64,000 bases of DNA, from contig JAQJZZ010000006.1 in the NCBI GenBank assembly GCA_030077755.1, forward strand, positions 115,087-179,086, read 5' to 3'. Each line of letters starts with the position of its first letter. The first letter of the stretch is position 1. Positions 43,750 to 52,873 of the stretch are shown one piece after another. The stretch is from Filosporella fistucella. Lineage: Eukaryota; Ascomycota; Leotiomycetes; Helotiales. Below the pieces are notes generated by a model. It saw only the letters and a list, made by a program, of their open reading frames with translations. It was not told where the DNA came from and did no database searches. A program made the translations under genes and the position numbers.

Positions 43750-45146
43750 TCACACTCGTATGCCTCCTTCCCAAAAATGAATTCCAAAGTGGTTGTTTAA
43801 ATCCCGTTTTCGTATGAAACTCTTACTACACCCGTGAAAAGTACAGATTTGAGACTTGTTTCCAGTATGACTTTGGCGGTGTCGAGTTAAATCCTTTTTT
43901 CTCACATAGCCCTGTTATAGTCAGCTATAGCTAGCACAAAATGAGCGTCATTAGAAGGCTTACTCTACCGCAACCCTGCCAGTCACATATGAAAGGTCGG
44001 GATGAAGAACTAAGGATCGGGAACAGAGGAGTGCTGAGTGGAAGAGATGCCGCTTGTGAATCGTGGATTGATTGATTTTGGAACTCATTTCTTTCCTGGA
44101 GATGACTAGCGTCTATCCTTTCCTAGGATTCACATACTTACGAGAAAATTCTCCTCCACTGTAATTTTCACCTCACTCTTAGACAATACTTTTGCCGATT
44201 CTGAATCTAAAAGAGTCTAATCAGTACTTTCCCAAGTAAGGAGGGACGGTACCTTACCAGCAAAAGACTCTTCGCCAGAAGTACAGCTCCGTGTATATTG
44301 TACGTGACTACCATCAGCACGCCGGTATTCAAAATGAGCGGGCCCGGAGATAATCTCAGGATCAGGCGTCAAAGCTTTCCGTTGATCGCGTACGACAGTA
44401 CTTGAGTCGAGAAATTGTGAAAAGGCACTAGCACTTGACTGAGGAGCTTCGCTGATAGCCTGGATCGTCTTCTCGGGTGCAGATAGCAAACTTGCCGTCT
44501 GGGGTGAGATTCCAAGATCGGTGTGATGATCATTTCGCTGGGTGTGGGCAATCTGCCTTCCGTATGTCTCAGGCACGACGGGCGAAATCGTCACAGATAT
44601 GTTCCTACTTTCAAGGAACTCCTGCACAAGCCTCCACTGTTGGTCATCCTTGTGCTGGTTCATCCATCGCTCCTCGGAGCACTCATTCCAAAGACCACCT
44701 CCGCGTAAGCTCATTTGCTGGTCTGTCAAAATCAACCTTCTGAGGTTAGGAAACTGATTATGAAATGCCGTGCTTTTAAGCGCAGAGCCTAGAGCGTTAG
44801 ATAGCTGCTCTGGACCAACAGTGGCGAATATCTCGATACAGCTGAATAAGCACCGAGGAAAAAACAGCTCGTGTCGCCAGAGCAAGTCTGGGGAACCAAA
44901 TCTATAGGTATCGTACTCCGGATTAAAATAAACCGTTCTTCCACTCAGAGTTGTACAACTGAGTCGGCTCCGCGCGAAAGTTCGCGAGTCACGACACGCT
45001 TGTACTAACCACGGTATGAGGTCGGACGGTCCCAAGGATCGAATGGTATCGTGGTCGAAGATCCGCGGTTTGGGGAGTGCTTCCTCCCATATTAGATGTC
45101 GAATTTCTGTAGGCAATTTTTGAAACCTGGGGAAGCTTTCAGCCAT
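43750..45146 (-). CDS. 2EXR-domain protein with two C2H2 zinc fingers
   Basis: Exon 1 (45146-44258) encodes the fungal 2EXR motif FPRFQKLPTEIRHLIWEEAL near the N-terminus (ATG at 45146; the frame is open to 45326). Exon 1 alone would end at a TAG at 44217. However, a standard 51-nt intron (GTAAGG at 44257, CTGAT branch, TTTTAG at 44207) bypasses that stop. Exons 44206-44142, 44095-43964 and 43911-43750 then follow in phase, with introns of 46 and 52 nt, for a total of 415 residues. The last two exons form the fingers CDWQGCGR|GYVRKKDLTRHRQSH, split by an intron, and CTFHGCSKSF...HFGIH. 2EXR is common but functionally unknown; C2H2 fingers bind nucleic acid. The alternative is a 2EXR gene ending at 44217 plus a separate finger remnant; consistent phase over three introns favours the fusion. 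Confidence 0.65.
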
Positions 45147-45264
45147 TTCACGACCAGACGTTGAATTCGAGGAAATTCGCGATATTCCTCTGTTAAAGCA
45201 TTGTATAATATTTGCGTTCAATTCCTCGCGAGCGCAAGGGGCTTTTTTTTGACAGGGTAGGGGT

Positions 45265-46863
45265 TTAAAGTCGACTAACACAAAGGTTACCAACGAATCC
45301 CCAGAAATTCCTAGACCAGAACTCACTCATCCCTTTTCTTATACTTTTCTGCCCCGCAATCTTACAATGCCCCAGCTTTGCTTCTCGCTCTATCTGGAGG
45401 TACCCCACAATCATTTCATAAACTTCCAGGATTTTCCCTGGCGCATTTCCCGACTCTCGTAACTCCTTTATGTATGGAAACATATACGCAAGGCAGGCAG
45501 GGTTACTAGCCATAAACTCTCTACAGCCAGCAAAATTATCCTGTGGATTGATGATATACCAGACTGGCGGAGGGTTACGAGGTCGATACCCCGCTTGCGA
45601 AAGAGCCAAGCCAACAGCTGCTGCAGAAAATATGTTTCGTCGGCGAATCAAATGCTGATTAAGGTTAGAAGTATATATTGAAACGGGAGCTCAACATACA
45701 TCTGCAACGTAGATAAAGTAGCTCCACTGCTTATTTACATTCAAGCATGCTAAGAATTCATCAGAGCTTTCTGACCATATCCTGCCAATATCTGCCATAC
45801 AGCCGTTATCCGAGAGAAGATCTGCAATTGAAATCCTTTGAAAGAGTCCTGATACGTAGCTTGTACAAAAATCTGCCAGTTCCTGTGGAGTATGTATTTG
45901 GATGAAGTCCCATACAGCAAAGTTGATCGAGAAAGGCATAGGCCATTCTGGTTGAGTTGCTCGTATGACTTTGAGATCGAAGCGGGTATTCAAGATTGAA
46001 AGCCTTTGACAGACCGCGGGGATGCTAGGATTCTCCTCTGTGAACTGTTGTGTAATTGGGTCTAGGAAGTATTGAAGCGCATCGGAGGGATTGGAAGAGA
46101 TATCGAAGGACGCCGCAGTTGATACCATCCATTGTATTAGAGGCTGCTGAGAGGGCAATGCCTGTTAAACCGAGTCAATAATGCATGACATAAAAGTAGA
46201 GGAGCTTACCTTTTGCAGCGATACCAATTTCTCAGCCAATGTTACGTCTTGCTGAGCGAGTTGAACAAGCATGTTTCGACAGCCAAGAAGTGCATCTAGG
46301 AAGTTGACAACAATTTCCTTCCGATATCCACGGCGCCATGCTATCCAATCTACATAGGTGATAGTGCAGAATACTGAGTGGATTTCGATGTTCAGTTTTT
46401 CGGCAACGGTAGAGATTTCCGAATCATACAAAGCTGAAAAGAGCCAATCGCTTGTCCACTGGCGAGTAGCAGTCACTGGCCTCCAGCTGATAATAGCCAC
46501 AATTGTCTCAGCCGTAGACAACGGGGAGTCGCAAGGAGGCACATCAATAGCTTTATCTTGACAAAGAAAAATCAAAAATGCATCCAGCCAATCCTTCTGG
46601 CGTCCGGAAAGTAAGGAAGTAGGGATGGTTGGGTCTGAAAGAGGAATAAACTTGATCGTAAGCGTAATAACACAGAAATCGAGTGAGGTTCGGAAGACTA
46701 TCTTGGCCTCCTCCTCCCAATTGTAAGGATTTCCAGCGGAATAGCTTGGAAGAAATGCTGTTGGTAGCTGGTCCGCTGCATAGACTGGGGGGGCGCCTGG
46801 GGAAGCTGTCTCTTCGATCATTGGTTGCCCCTGCGAGCGAAATGTATCTTCCGAAGACGGCAT
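45265..46863 (-). CDS. Diverged paralogue of the N-myristoyl-type family, F1 member 3
   Basis: Three exons (46863-46210, 46161-45700, 45654-45265; introns 48 and 45 nt, both phase 0) give 501 residues. Although overall identity is low, the order of blocks matches the gene at 37257: PYNWEEEAKIVFRTS (NWWEAQAQQILVTT), FIPLSD (IPFED), HSVFC (VAVC), SLQK|ALPSQQPLIQWMV (NVEK|ILQRRYHPLAYWI) and ALQYFLDPI (ALTSNLDPI). The first intron sits at the same residue and phase in both. This member lacks the MGSG start (MPSSEDTF) and has an extra C-terminal exon with AAAVGLALSQAGY and a helical, basic end. The function is unknown. Confidence 0.75.
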
Positions 46864-47427
46864 GAGTGGTTAACGCTCTGGGAATAAGAGGAATGAAGAG
46901 CTGTGGTTCGCAAATAGAAGAGGGGAGCGGTGAGTAGAAGAGCAATCTGCCTCGTTCCTGCAGCTGCCCTTTATATGCCATGTCCATTCTCACGCCTTCG
47001 TGCAGGGTCGCCACCAGGGGCACGGATTTCCCGTCCTGATCGAGAAATAAGTTGAGACCTGTAATTATTCCCCGGCATCTCTCGCAGCTAAGACCAATAA
47101 GAGGAACAGAAAACTTTGGACATCAGAGGTGCTGGGTTCATACAGTAGAGATCAACAACCAAAGCATAGGATGCAAGCAGATGACGGTAATGCCTAGCTT
47201 ACTTTGGCAGTGCCTAGTCTACTCTGGCAGTGCCTAGCGCACTTTGATAGTGACTAGCGGCGTTGCACCTAACTGAGCCAGAACTCCTTGATAAAACATC
47301 CGTTCTAGAATGCGCCACAAGAAGATCAGTTGGGAAAGTGAATATCGGGCAACTTTGACCTAAAAATACCAGCAAGCCATCTTCACTCGTACAGATTACC
47401 ATTAGCAGTTGGCCTTAGTATGACAAT
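46864..47427. other. Intergenic; contains a 20-bp minisatellite
   Basis: Promoter region of the minus-strand gene ending at 46863, plus the short array at 47191-47260. No gene supported. Confidence 0.5.
47191..47260. repeat. 20-bp minisatellite, about 3.5 copies
   Basis: Units start at 47191, 47211, 47231 and 47251: TGCCTAGCTTACTTTGGCAG, TGCCTAGTCTACTCTGGCAG, TGCCTAGCGCACTTTGATAG, TGACTAGCGG. The reverse complement contains GCTAGGCA, the core of the array at 50042-50196. Confidence 0.85.
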
Positions 47428-47910
47428 TTATCGGTGAGACACTGGCCTGAGGAAGCCAAAGCAAGAAATTATTGAGATGTAGAATAAAAGACTCAAACAA
47501 CGCCGCATAAATGGTATCAGGAAATCGAGTGAAGAGACGTCTATTTCCGTACTGTACATCTCCACCAATGGCCAAATCTGACCCTCCCTTGGGCAGATCT
47601 GATATGCGGCTCTTAGCAACTCTCCTGTATGACCCTTCTCAAGCTGTGCTGCTTGGGATGCTTCGATTGGGATGAGGCCGGCAAATCAGTCTCGAAGTGT
47701 GTCGGAAACTAGGCCGAAGAAAGGTCGACTGATTTCTTCTATGTCCTCCACCACTAACTCCCCAAGTTCTACCCTCCTCCCATCTCTTAATTTGAAGGTG
47801 CAACTTGGTTTGCTATTGAGGCAATCGTTCGCGACAGTGTGATTCTGCGTCGTGGTCGTAACATTAGCTCTTAAAAGATAGAGAAAGTTGGGTGAGATAC
47901 TCTCGTCCAT
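47428..47910 (-). pseudogene. Single-frame orphan interrupted by one TGA
   Basis: The frame from ATG at 47910 (MDESISPNFLYLLRANVTTT) runs through GELVVEDIEEISRPFFGLVSDTLRD to a TGA at 47686-47688. It then continues in the same frame with FAGLIPIEASQAAQLEKG and GELLRAAYQICPREGQIWPL to a stop at 47428. The coding character on both sides suggests an Arg codon CGA changed to TGA, or a short 74-residue gene. No family was recognised. Confidence 0.45.
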
Positions 47911-48447
47911 TCACGTTCTCCCCTCGTTTATCCGTTTCGCACATCGGTCTCTATAATCATCAAGCATGATTGCCTTCCCTAGTAAGCTATCCTGTCTGCT
48001 CATTGAGGATGCAATAGGGCCCTAGCCTCATCTGATGCGAGTCTGGAAGGAGGCTCGGTGAGGTTGTGATTCATGCGGCTGACTTTGCAAAAGTTTTTGG
48101 AGGGGTACGAGGCGCGCTAGCACCACAAAATCTCTCGGTAGCCCAAGGCAAGTCATTGACAGCATAGCAAACTCTGATGTCTGAAGATATGCGCAAAGAA
48201 CACCAGAGTACAATTTCGTCGAGTACAGTAAGGATATATTTTTCTCGATCTAGATCTCGCGCCTGTAAGGCTTCGAATGGTGCTTAGGGAAGTGGGAAAA
48301 GAAACTAGCAACGTCGATAATCATTCCACTTCACCTACCGACCCCGCGATACTACCGTCATCTGGCCAGAGATCAAGAGTCCCTTGATATTGCAGAACGC
48401 TACTTCTGTCAGAGCGAGGCACAACCACCGTCAATCAGCTTCACCAG
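47911..48447. other. Intergenic, divergent promoter space
   Basis: Lies between a minus-strand and a plus-strand gene. An additional 5' exon for the plus-strand gene may lie before 48448, because its frame is open back to about 48395. No other content recognised. Confidence 0.4.
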
Positions 48448-48823
48448 ATGCCTGTCACAAAATCAGTCAGACCCAAACACCAAAAGGAGTTGAACAGGAA
48501 GATTCTAGCGACAAAACCGGGAGAGGAGAACATTATACTGGAAGATGTGCAGACCCATGTAAGGAGCGGATACAGGTGGAATATAAAGACTTGCTGACTA
48601 TAAGCAGCTTGACAAAAGGGGTCATGTCATCTACCAACAAACCGAGGAAGATATAGCAGACGTGAATTTGACAGCTACGAAATGTATTGTCTTTCTCATT
48701 GGGGGCAAATTCAAGGTCGGCGAGGAGCTAGTGACTGTGCGAGGTGAAGGACACTTAGTGGAGAATGAGAAGAAGATTCAGTTGCAGAGGTATACAGTCG
48801 TTGTGATTATCGATCAAGATTAG
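48448..48823 (+). CDS. Small two-exon orphan protein
   Basis: Exons 48448-48558 and 48608-48823 flank a 49-nt intron (GTAAGG...CTGACTATAAGCAG, phase 0), giving 108 residues beginning MPVTKSVRPKHQKELNRK. The second exon has a beta-rich pattern: ATKCIVFLIGGKFKVGEELV and IQLQRYTVVVIIDQD. A different frame (48384-48656) is longer unspliced but has weaker composition. The intron joins QTH to LDKRGHVIYQ without disturbing the frame, and amino-acid composition is convincingly protein-like. No family was recognised. Confidence 0.6.
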
Positions 48824-48871
48824 TATAATTCTTAAAGGTCATTAAATTTGAACCCCAGTTTATTCCTATGC

Positions 48872-50025
48872 CTACATATTTTGAGTGCCATATCCATCCG
48901 ATTGAACTTGCATTAATTCCTGTCCCGGGAACAACCACTGTTCTTCCTGACCGACCTGCAGTGGCCTGGGATCATATCGGAACGGTCGGCCTTGCGTAAA
49001 TTCTCCCTCCGTTAATTCCCATGGGAGTTGCCCGGGACCATATGTGCGAGGACGACCCTGTGTGAATTCTCCTTCCGTGAGCTCCCAGGCTCCCTCCAAG
49101 CTCATGAGCTGTGACTCCATAGTCTGCGGGACAGCCCATCGTTCTCCTTGACCCGATGATGACTGCTGTCGTATATTGGCGTGTTTGGTTGACAGGCTTT
49201 GGTAGTCTACAAGCATTGGTTGTAATGGGAATTTTGGTGGAGGCGGAGTACCGTCGCTGGCAGATGGCAATCCCAGTTGATCTCGAGGTGAAGCTTGCGC
49301 ATCTGACACAGAGTCTAACTTCCTTCTCTTCTTATGTTGATTGACGTTTGATACGTTAAGGTTTGCAGGCGGAGGGTTCTGTGAAATATCTGTACTCGTA
49401 TATGATTAGCGGTAGCTTCAATAGCGACAGATAATTTGTACGAACCTCTCCTTCGTGTTCGAGGTCGAGGCAAAGAAGGAGGTGGATCAGAGACGATACC
49501 TTCTGTCAAAAGGTATGTATTAGCAGAAAGATTATCAAAGTAGAAAGGGAGAATACGCGGAGATTGAACGAAGTCCTCTACAAATTCGACTAAGGCGGCT
49601 CTCTTGGGAATCGTCCGAATATTTTTGGCCAACTTAATCAACTCGTCGTCTGGGAGCGCGTCAATTTCACGGAAAAGCTTGTGGTCGTCTGGTGTTGTCG
49701 CGACACTAAGTGCCGCAACTCCATATTCTTCTGCATGCTTAAAGAAAAGCCTCTCTGTCCGACTGCTAAGTTTCCCCTGGCGGCAGGCCTCGAGAACTGG
49801 TCGTAAATGCTTCGATTCTTTCCAGGTTTGCTTCAGAGCGGTATTGAAGGCATTCTCAATCTGGAGTAAGGTAATATCGGTAGTTCGAAGTTGGACGTGA
49901 CGAATAGCGTCGAGTAGTGCATCGTATACCAGATGAGGTCTTTTGGCAAACGCTGCAGCCACTTCTAGATCCTCGTCGGACGAGTCCTGAAATTTGAAAA
50001 CAATCTTGACAGGTGGTTGGTCCAT
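48872..50025 (-). CDS. Orphan nuclear-type protein with an internal peptide duplication
   Basis: Two exons (50025-49446 and 49389-48872; 56-nt intron with weak GTTCGT donor) join in phase to 365 residues. ATG at 50025 (MDQPPVKIVFKF) is preferred: the open frame further upstream runs through a 20-bp minisatellite and is not credible coding. Exon 1 is helical and charged (HLVYDALLDAIRHVQLR, DELIKLAKNIRTIPKRAALV), ending in RPRTRRR. Exon 2 has a basic cluster (QHKKRRKLD), a Pro/Ser/Gln-rich stretch and a tandem peptide: WELTEGEFTQGRPRTYGP followed by WELTEGEFTQGRPFRYDP. Nuclear location is likely. It converges on the small plus-strand gene with only 48 bases between stop codons. Confidence 0.65.
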
Positions 50026-50041
50026 TTGTGCACGTAAAACA

Positions 50042-50196
50042 GGCAATGATCCGCTAGTCAATGACAAGAGGTGCGAGGCAATGACAAGAAGCGCGAGGCA
50101 ATGACGATAAGTATGTGGCAATGACCAAAAACGCTAGGCAATGTCAAATGACGCTAGGCAATGACAGAAAGCGCTAGGCAATGATGGAGGCGCAAG
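50042..50196. repeat. 20-bp minisatellite, about 8 copies
   Basis: GGCAATGAC-type units start at 50057, 50077, 50097, 50117, 50137, 50157 and 50177 (period exactly 20), with a partial one at 50042. A typical unit is GCTAGGCAATGACAGAAAGC. It lies directly upstream of the start codon of the minus-strand gene at 50025, so it occupies its leader/promoter. Confidence 0.9.
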
Positions 50197-50466
50197 CATC
50201 TCGCTGTTTCACTGGTCCGCCCAGCGATATTCGACATGATATCAAGCCTTCGAGCAAGGTGTCAAGATTTCATGCGTGATAGAAGTTTTCGAGCGCGATG
50301 ATAAATTCAGTGTGGTAGCATCCGTTCCGGCAGGTGTACCGGTCGTTTCATTGTTATAAAAGGACTTAATGTAACCACTTGGCTTCTCGTTCTCAGTCGT
50401 GCCACTGACTATTCAAGTCAAAGAAATCATCTTCACAATCTTTACTTACAGTTCGGTTCATTTACT

Positions 50467-50856
50467 ATGTGCGACGATGCTGAGGTACTGGCGAGGGGTT
50501 GTGGCCACTTGTACGACCTTGACATCAGGAGGTGTCTGAATGCAATTCAAAACGGCACTACCTGCCCACCTGCACAACGGACCCGAGTCCGCTATCCTCA
50601 AGATGATCATGATGGGAAGTGCAAATCATGTCAAGGGCAATCTCCTCCTGACTCTACCTGGTATGAATTGTCGAGCTCTGAAAACTTACGGAAACTGAAT
50701 TTGGTAGATTTGGTCTCCATGTTGGACGCGACAACTGCACTGGGCTTGACACATGAGTGGGAAACGCTTTGCTTCTGGGGTTGCATGGAGGGTCCTTTCC
50801 GCAGAATTTCAGGGATGCTTTGGGGGACAGCTTTTGTGGGCCTTAGCCGAATTTAG
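50467..50856 (+). CDS. Small Cys-containing orphan protein
   Basis: Uninterrupted 129-residue frame starting MCDDAEVLARGCGHLYDLD. It has paired cysteines (GCGH, RRCL, CKSCQG) in the first half, which could bind metal, and a Trp-rich end (EWETLCFWGCMEGPF). There is no signal peptide. The upstream region has a CTATATAAGC-like context further downstream for the next gene but nothing distinctive here. No family was recognised. Confidence 0.45.
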   Translation: MCDDAEVLARGCGHLYDLDIRRCLNAIQNGTTCPPAQRTRVRYPQDDHDGKCKSCQGQSPPDSTWYELSSSENLRKLNLVDLVSMLDATTALGLTHEWETLCFWGCMEGPFRRISGMLWGTAFVGLSRI

Positions 50857-50881
50857 TATAGTCAGAATCAGATGTTCAATC

Positions 50882-50889
50882 TATATAAG
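50882..50889 (+). promoter_or_regulatory. TATA-like box
   Basis: TATATAAG about 40 bases upstream of the ATG at 50930. The short distance means the leader would be very short, so its use is not certain. Confidence 0.35.
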
Positions 50890-50929
50890 CTTCGCCCAGT
50901 TCACCTCTCAGCCCCTCATAATTTTAATT

Positions 50930-51401
50930 ATGGCAACAAGAAACACACCTGACATGGCGGAAGAACTTCGTGTCGCTATCCGTTATACCACTGTCAATGT
51001 CCCGGGCCTGCCAAGTAAACGGGCGCAACAAGTTGCTGATGATTTTGCTATTACAAAGCTTTCTAGACGCTTCAGCTACGACCAGGATTTTGTTCACTGT
51101 CCCTCAGACTTCGATAGCGAAACTTCAAAATCGGTCTGGATATTGTGTGACTTTAATGTTCACCAGCGCCAACCCAATGTCAATAATATTTCAACAGAGT
51201 TCTGGAAGGTCACTTACGATAATGAACAATCAGTGTAAGCTCTAAAGCTATCAGTATTGGCAAATTTCTAACCCACTGGACAGAAATTTCAGGGAGCACC
51301 GCACGAATGCGAAGCACTTTGTTAATGCTTATCCATGGGGAGGTCGGGATGGTGAATGGGAGCACCGGTCACAACGAAAGGAGAATGTTCAATTGGATTG
51401 A
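50930..51401 (+). CDS. Small two-exon orphan protein
   Basis: Exons 50930-51234 and 51284-51401 with a 49-nt intron (GTAAGC...TCTAACC...GACAG) join in phase to 140 residues starting MATRNTPDMAEELRVAIRY. The second exon contributes NFREHRTNAKHFVNAYPWGG and ends ENVQLD. A TATATAAG box lies at 50882-50889, some 40 bases before the ATG, and the longer unspliced frame beginning at 50753 overlaps the preceding gene. Alternating hydrophobic/charged strands (KSVWILCDFNVHQR) suggest a compact domain; no family was recognised. Confidence 0.6.
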
Positions 51402-52073
51402 ATTTTAGAGAGATCGAGCACTAAACGGATATGCCTCTGGATAGCTTGACTATCTAACAAACAACTTGCCAAGATCAATGTTTTGGTGAGGGAGTTGGCC
51501 GTAGCTAATGGATTTTGTAATGCGGGCGACCGAAGGAACTCCTCACTTTCAAGTAGTAGAACTACAGATAGATGATTGAATTGAACACGGATTTCGGTTC
51601 TCCTAATCACTCATATCTAGAGCCTCCCACCTGACTCTTGCTTGAGTCCCGAACCGGTCCTGCCATGCGGGTGATATGTGGTTGAAGGTTTGGAAGTTAT
51701 TGATGAAAGTAGTGATGTTGCAATTTTGCTCAAGATCTCACGACGTTGCTATGGGGAGTACGACTCCTATATTTTCTCCTAAACTCCCGAAAGGGTCCCA
51801 AGCTACATATTAGGAGGTGTGGAAAACCCGGCAGTGCGTGACCACGCAATGGCTTTACCCCCCACCGATCGATCGCCTTATTTGGACGACGTAGAATGGA
51901 AGTGAAAGTTAATAGAAAGTCCGTTGGATCACGAAAGGAGTGCGCGAAAGAGTAAAGAGGCTCTATCCATTATCTTCCCTGATGATTAAATGCACAGTCA
52001 CCCTTCACATAGGAAACGATGGTAATATTGATCCTATTTCTATAAGAAGATTGGAGTTTCTAGCTTAAAGCAA
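51402..52073. other. Intergenic, no supported gene
   Basis: The minus frame 51389-51610 is antisense to the end of the preceding gene and unconvincing. Nothing else recognised. Confidence 0.45.
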
Positions 52074-52132
52074 AGTAATATCAAGCCTGCCTACGACAAA
52101 AATCAATGGTATTAATAAACTATCCCAAGAGG
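52074..52132. repeat. Copy 2 of a ~60-bp dispersed sequence
   Basis: Matches 32089-32150 (AAAGTAATATCAAGCCTGCC ... CCCAAGAGG). It directly precedes the sirtuin pseudogene. Confidence 0.7.
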
Positions 52133-52139
52133 TGTCTAG

Positions 52140-52873
52140 ATTGTCCGATTATAATTGAAGACTCGGACGGCTCAAGCAGTCCCAACCAGAAGCTACCGAA
52201 GAAGCGGCGGAGGATCCAGGGGACCAAACAACCTCTGCAGCAATTCACGTCATCTGCGAATAGCTTCACCCGTGTGTAGGAGCTCTTGCAATCCAGTAGC
52301 AAAGTTATTGTGCTCAGCGGGGCAGGCATATCGGTTAATTCAGGCTGTAAGTTGTCCATCACATGAAGTCTCAGTGCTAATTTGATCTAGTCCCTACCTT
52401 CAAAGAAATGCGAAAGGCCGAGAAGACATCTTTCCATCGTACTCTTTACGCTTCTATGAGCGAGACGGAGCTTTTCGACTGTCTGCGAAATGTTTGAACG
52501 TATGCAATTATGCGAGCCTACAAAGATCCATAAATTCATGGGCACTATTGCATGCGATAGTCGATTTATGCGTCATTACACGCAAAACATCGATTGTGTT
52601 GAGAAAAAAGTACTAGCGCTGGAGACTAAGACAACCCGTCTCCATGGTCGAGTTGACCAGATGAGATGTCAAACGTGTAATTGGGTTGGTGACTTCGAAC
52701 CTCCACTTTTCCAAGGGGAACATTTGCTAACTTGCCAGGATTGCGCGTTCTGCCACCGTCCAACTGCTTCCGACGGCTCAGAGATGCTCGCCCAAGCAAT
52801 GAGGTTCAAGTCCAGGACGGAGCCAAGAGCGCCGTCCCAACGCAGAAAGCAGGCTAGGGCAGTCTTCCTGTGA
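52140..52873 (+). pseudogene. Sirtuin (Sir2-family NAD-dependent deacylase) pseudogene
   Basis: Sirtuin motifs occur in the right order on this strand: an acidic/basic leader (EDSDGSSS...KLPKKRRRIQ), the Rossmann loop KVIVLSGAGISVNSG (about 52298-52345), then after a 44-nt intron (GTAAGT at 52347, TCTAG at 52390) a degenerate FPTFKEMRK for xPDFR. Next come TKIHKFM, RHYTQNID, the catalytic-His motif RLHG and two zinc CxxC pairs (RCQTC, TCQDC). Lesions: an in-frame TAG at 52277-52279 before the Rossmann loop, a one-base frameshift at about 52492-52497, and loss of sequence after the zinc module (no GxxRPxxVxFGE-like segment). The Asp/Arg of xPDFR are replaced. It is a dead gene. Confidence 0.8.

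Noticed and set aside
50025..50121. Upstream in-frame extension of the minus-strand gene giving a signal-peptide-like start
   Set aside because: The apparent hydrophobic leader is translated from the 20-bp minisatellite, whose period is not a multiple of three; the ATG at 50025 is a better start.
52120..52362. Minus-strand 80-codon frame and a nearby minus-strand exon-like stretch
   Set aside because: They are antisense to the sirtuin motifs on the plus strand, which explain the coding-like signal better.
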